From positions 62,001-126,000 of the forward strand of contig CAZVJY010000004.1 in NCBI GenBank assembly GCA_964626685.1: a stretch of DNA of 64,000 bases, read 5' to 3'. The translations under genes were made by a program, and so were the position numbers. This document shows, piece by piece, positions 61,564 through 64,000 of this stretch. This DNA comes from RGEC01 sp964626685. Lineage in GTDB: Bacteria > Bacteroidota > Bacteroidia > NS11-12g > UBA955. Each line of letters begins with the position of its first letter. Position 1 is the stretch's first letter. The notes under the pieces were generated by a model, which saw only the letters and a list, made by a program, of their open reading frames with translations, ran no database searches and was not told the origin of the DNA.

Positions 61564-61571
61564 CAAAGGTA
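61564..61571 (-). promoter_or_regulatory. -7 promoter box TACCTTTG for the E1 gene
   Basis: Exact TAnnTTTG match on the minus strand, seven bases before the ATG at 61556. No -33 TTG at standard spacing. It supports the ATG at 61556 over 61628. Confidence 0.5.
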
Positions 61572-61707
61572 AGGTACAAACAATGGATTGGGAAGGTGTA
61601 GTGCCGGCTTTTTGACCACAGTGCTCACTATGTCTTTCCCGAAAATAAAGTGTGTTTAAGGATATTGGCGTTGTTCTTTGTTTTTCAATAAATGCATTAT
61701 TAAATGT

Positions 61708-61728
61708 ATTGGACATGCGCAGTCCAAT
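61708..61728. repeat. 21-base imperfect palindrome
   Basis: ATTGGAC (61708-61714) and GTCCAAT (61722-61728) are perfect inverted copies around a 7-base centre that itself contains the palindrome TGCGCA. Part of the left arm (GGACA, 61711-61715) can also pair with TGTCC at 61730-61734. No T run follows, so it is more likely an operator or a regulatory hairpin than a terminator. Confidence 0.45.
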
Positions 61729-61769
61729 GTGTCCGCATCAGCAAGCTTTAAGCATTGATAACAAACGTA

Positions 61770-61798
61770 TTGAAATTTTAAGTCTGTAAGCACCTTTG
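61770..61798 (+). promoter_or_regulatory. Probable promoter TTG-N18-CACCTTTG for the sigma factor gene
   Basis: A TTG at 61770-61772 and a -7 box with one mismatch (CACCTTTG, 61791-61798), 18 bases apart. It would give a leader of about 80 bases. An alternative TAATATTG box (61872-61879, one mismatch) lies seven bases before the start. Confidence 0.4.
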
Positions 61799-61886
61799 TT
61801 TGCCTTAAATTCACGGCTTAATTGCAGAAAAAATGCTTTTTTTTGCAACCATTCACCCATAGTCGCGTCATTAATATTGAAACTAC

Positions 61887-62435
61887 TTGTTAACGGATGA
61901 GGACATCATACAAGGTTGTAAAAAAGGAGACCGCCGCGCACAGGAAGCATTGTTTCTGCGCTACGGTAAAAAAATGTATGGCTATTGCCTGCGTTACTCC
62001 GGCAACCCTTCGGATGCCAACGATCTGCTTCAGGATGGTTTTGTAAAGGTCTTTGAGTTTATCGGCACCTACAAGGGAGACAGTGCCATAGAAGCCTGGA
62101 TGACGCGGCTGTTCATCAATCTGGCCATCTCGCGCTTTCGCAAACGGAGTACCGGACCTCAGTTTGTGGAAGTGGATACCATTCCGCTTGCCGAACAGGC
62201 GGAAGAAAACGAGTCGGCGCAGGAATCGCTGAGTGAATCTGTGGACGAGGTACTGTCTGCCCTTGCTGCCCTGCCGGAAAAGTATCGGCTGGTTATTAAC
62301 CTGTATGCCATTGATAATATGAGCCATAGGGAAATAGCCGAGCAGCTGGGTATTTCCGAGGGAGGCAGCAAAAGTCTGCTCAGCAGAGGGCGTGTGATGC
62401 TTAAAGAACTGATTAAAAACAAAAAGAAACGTTGA
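61887..62435 (+). CDS. ECF-type sigma-70 family RNA polymerase sigma factor
   Basis: A 182-residue ECF sigma factor. Region 2 spans about residues 20-90 (YGYCLRYSGNPSDANDLLQDGFVKVFEFI and following) and region 4 about residues 120-175 with LPEKYRLVINLYAIDNMSHREIAEQLGISEGGSKSLLSRG. It starts with TTG, giving the usual LTDEDIIQGCKKGD N-terminus. The next gene starts inside its stop codon (TTGA overlap) and encodes a probable anti-sigma factor with a barrel. It would redirect RNA polymerase when the partner releases it. Confidence 0.93.
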   Translation: MLTDEDIIQGCKKGDRRAQEALFLRYGKKMYGYCLRYSGNPSDANDLLQDGFVKVFEFIGTYKGDSAIEAWMTRLFINLAISRFRKRSTGPQFVEVDTIPLAEQAEENESAQESLSESVDEVLSALAALPEKYRLVINLYAIDNMSHREIAEQLGISEGGSKSLLSRGRVMLKELIKNKKKR

Positions 62436-63712
62436 AAAACGAAGTTAACCATACAGATAAACAGCTTCAGGGATTGTTTCAGTCCTATGAGCCGCCTTTG
62501 CCAAAGGGAGTATGGGACGGGATTTCGGATAAACTGGATCGCAACCGCAGACGCCGCCTTGTTTTGTGGTATTCGGCTGCTGCCGCCCTTTTGGTGGGTG
62601 GTATTATTGCTCTGTGTTTGGGATTGTCAGATTCTTATAAGCTTAATACTGTTGCTAATCGCAATTTGGAAAAATCAAAACCCCAGGAGTCAGGTTATCA
62701 AGAGGCTTTCAAAACGCCTGCAGATAATGGTGGGCAACAGGCTGCAAACAGAGACATAGTTGTTAAATTGCAGCAGCATTGGCAGGACCAGTTTATCAAT
62801 TCAGAGAAGCCAAGTAAAGGAGGCTCCGGTGCACCATTTATAAATTGCATAGAACCACCGGATCCGCCATCAACAGAAAATTCCAAAGCTTCCGTTTTAT
62901 TGCCTGAGCCATTTGGCCTTCGAACCGTAACTGCGTATCTCGAGGCTGCAAACGCGCCGGTATTGCTTAGTATGCCGCGGCCTGCTGTATTTAAAAGGTC
63001 TGATGGCAGGTGGATGATCAGCGCAGGTTTGGCGCAGCAGCAAAGTGGAAATGGGTATTCAATCAATCCGGATTACAGCCGTTATGTCCACAAACACTAT
63101 CTGAACCGGATGGAACAGGGCGAACAGGCCATGGGGAGTTTAGCTTTTTCAATGCAGCTGGGTTATCGGCTCAACAAGCGATACGCACTCATGGGAGGTT
63201 TGCAGTTCAGGCAGATGAATACACGGCAGCAGTTCAATTTTTCGGATGAAGTACCCGTTACCCTAATGCCCGGAAATACGCCGGATAAATTTGGCAATTA
63301 TCCGATAATCGGGTACTTTGGCAGCACCGGAAATGTATCTTACAGCGGCTTTCAGCGTAATTCAATCTTTGAAATTCCATTGGGTGTCATGGCTAACTTC
63401 CCGCTTACCCGACATTGGACATTAAAGCCTGCATTATTCTTGAATACCGGCTTTGTAAGCGGTATCAGCGGATTTACGCTGGATTATCAGCAATTGCTGC
63501 TGACAAATCAGCGTTCAGATTGGTACAGAAAAGTTCAATTATCAGGTGCGTTTTCCATTGGTACGTTTCGGCAAATCAGCCGCAACGCAGAATGGGGCGT
63601 AACCCTGGGCGGCACCCGAATGATAACACAGGCATATGTGCCCGATGCAAGTGTAAGGCCCCGGAATCATGCGCTGAGTATTGGCACCCAACTAATATGG
63701 AGGATTGACTAA
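62432..63712 (+). CDS. Dual-membrane-spanning anti-sigma-like protein with C-terminal outer-membrane barrel
   Basis: A 426-residue protein with no N-terminal signal peptide. Residues about 1-42 are polar with the Bacteroidota anti-sigma-like pattern PLPKGVWDGISDKLD and a basic RNRRRR stop-transfer; residues about 43-64 form one membrane helix (WYSAAAALLVGGIIALCLGL); about 65-180 are a low-complexity, Pro/Asn/Gln-rich linker; about 190-426 have alternating beta-strands of an outer-membrane barrel (MQLGYRLNKRYALMGGLQF, FEIPLGVMANFPLTRHW, SIGTQLIW at the end). This is the layout of Dma proteins in Bacteroides thetaiotaomicron. The TTG start overlaps the sigma stop, so levels are probably coupled. 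Confidence 0.8.
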   Translation: MKNEVNHTDKQLQGLFQSYEPPLPKGVWDGISDKLDRNRRRRLVLWYSAAAALLVGGIIALCLGLSDSYKLNTVANRNLEKSKPQESGYQEAFKTPADNGGQQAANRDIVVKLQQHWQDQFINSEKPSKGGSGAPFINCIEPPDPPSTENSKASVLLPEPFGLRTVTAYLEAANAPVLLSMPRPAVFKRSDGRWMISAGLAQQQSGNGYSINPDYSRYVHKHYLNRMEQGEQAMGSLAFSMQLGYRLNKRYALMGGLQFRQMNTRQQFNFSDEVPVTLMPGNTPDKFGNYPIIGYFGSTGNVSYSGFQRNSIFEIPLGVMANFPLTRHWTLKPALFLNTGFVSGISGFTLDYQQLLLTNQRSDWYRKVQLSGAFSIGTFRQISRNAEWGVTLGGTRMITQAYVPDASVRPRNHALSIGTQLIWRID

Positions 63713-64000
63713 ATGATGACGAAAAATTCCTTCCGATTTATTAAATTGCCGGTTATGAGAGGGTGGCTGTTATGTGTTGCATTGCTTTGCCTTATAAAAG
63801 GGCATTCCCAGGTGCTGGAGCCCCTGGGAAACGGATTGCCCAGCAAGGTACTTGCGGCATATGCCTCCGGGCAAAATTATCTTGCCCTATTCAGTGATGA
63901 GACAACACCTGATACGTCTGATTGCGTGCTTGCACACTGGAACGGTGTTTACTGGTCATACTATCCCGGGTTGGGGAAGCCGGATGCCGTTAAATCCATT
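63713..64000 (+). CDS. Secreted protein, N-terminal part (runs off the window)
   Basis: An open frame of 96 codons from ATG at 63713, directly after the barrel gene's stop, with a second ATG at 63716. The frame has no stop before the window ends. A signal peptide is seen (LLCVALLCLIKGHSQ), followed by a mature segment beginning VLEPLGNGLPSKVLAAYASG and continuing with SCVLAHW-type residues (actually DCVLAHWNGVYWSYYPG). This may be the start of a large beta-rich surface protein, as often found after such modules, and would be the third gene of the sigma operon. The family cannot be set from 96 residues. Confidence 0.75.
   Translation, partial: MMTKNSFRFIKLPVMRGWLLCVALLCLIKGHSQVLEPLGNGLPSKVLAAYASGQNYLALFSDETTPDTSDCVLAHWNGVYWSYYPGLGKPDAVKSI

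Larger units (their letters stand above)
61557..61886. other. Intergenic region between E1 and the sigma factor gene, largest gene-free gap
   Basis: A 330-base gap with no supported gene, tRNA or terminator. It holds the E1 -7 box at 61564-61571, an inverted repeat ATTGGAC / GTCCAAT at 61708-61728 and a probable sigma-gene promoter at 61770-61798. Base composition is AT-rich towards the sigma gene. Confidence 0.6.

Noticed and set aside
1..64000. tRNA, rRNA, CRISPR arrays, insertion sequences, integrases, prophage genes
   Set aside because: None was found: gaps are short, no repeat-spacer pattern, no transposase or integrase signature, no cloverleaf-like segment in the intergenic regions.

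Overview
The window reads as chromosomal DNA of a Bacteroidota bacterium, probably from the Chitinophagia/Sphingobacteriia side of the phylum; no rRNA is present to place it better. Evidence: several secreted proteins carry type A type-IX-secretion (T9SS) C-terminal sorting domains; Bacteroidota-restricted families occur (DUF4294, DUF4296, DUF5723, HmuY-like proteins, HscA with the family's short N-terminal extension); promoters match the phylum's -7 element TAnnTTTG; many genes start with GTG or TTG. No rRNA, tRNA, CRISPR array, prophage or insertion sequence was found. Coding density is very high, and only one gap exceeds 300 bases (61557-61886).

Layout. 1-8.8 kb: a split carotenoid set (crtI end and crtB on +; a CruF-like hydratase and a second CrtI/CrtD-type oxidoreductase on -) around radA, an Nfu Fe-S scaffold, an acyl-CoA ligase and a WecA/MraY-type sugar-phosphate transferase. 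8.9-10.7 kb: a tiny low-complexity lipoprotein with its own promoter and terminator, a secreted protein that is almost only a T9SS sorting domain, a GNAT acetyltransferase and a rhomboid protease. 10.7-16.3 kb: NupG-type transporter, gmhA and a DsbD-like reductase (-), then a LysM glucosaminidase (+). 16.4-20.6 kb: a 1360-residue T9SS multidomain surface protein. 20.7-24.8 kb: aspartate kinase, fbp, recO, a beta-propeller lipoprotein. 24.8-29.4 kb: a probable heme-uptake operon (T9SS-sorted HmuY-like protein, TonB receptor, HmuY-like lipoprotein). 29.6-35.3 kb: hscA, an outer-membrane barrel gene with a 9-G tract, mtaB, lgt, a DUF4294 protein. 35.3-38.6 kb: secreted esterase, ABC binding protein and permease, with no ATPase gene beside them. 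38.7-43.2 kb: FtsB/DivIC, dnaN and two overlapping photolyase/cryptochrome genes. 43.2-49.7 kb: YggS, DUF4296 lipoprotein, mutS2, folD, queE, serine hydrolase, SRPBCC protein. 49.7-61.6 kb: a T9SS protein, fused formimidoyltransferase-cyclodeaminase, SatD-like protein, glmM, four-helix-bundle protein, ychF, a polytopic membrane protein, a DUF5723 barrel, DinB, and a fused 2-oxoacid dehydrogenase E1. 61.9-64 kb: an ECF sigma factor, a protein that joins an anti-sigma-like N-terminus and one membrane helix to an outer-membrane beta-barrel, and the start of a secreted protein.

Most interesting points: (i) the sigma/barrel module at the right edge resembles the dual-membrane-spanning anti-sigma factors of Bacteroides; (ii) exact TAnnTTTG boxes sit only 4-12 nt before many start codons, implying leaderless or near-leaderless mRNAs; (iii) the heme locus seems to pair a T9SS-exported and a lipoprotein HmuY relative; (iv) both photolyase paralogues appear to lack expected electron-transfer residues; (v) an outer-membrane barrel gene carries an in-frame G9 tract; (vi) most convergent gene pairs abut or overlap, leaving no room for terminators.
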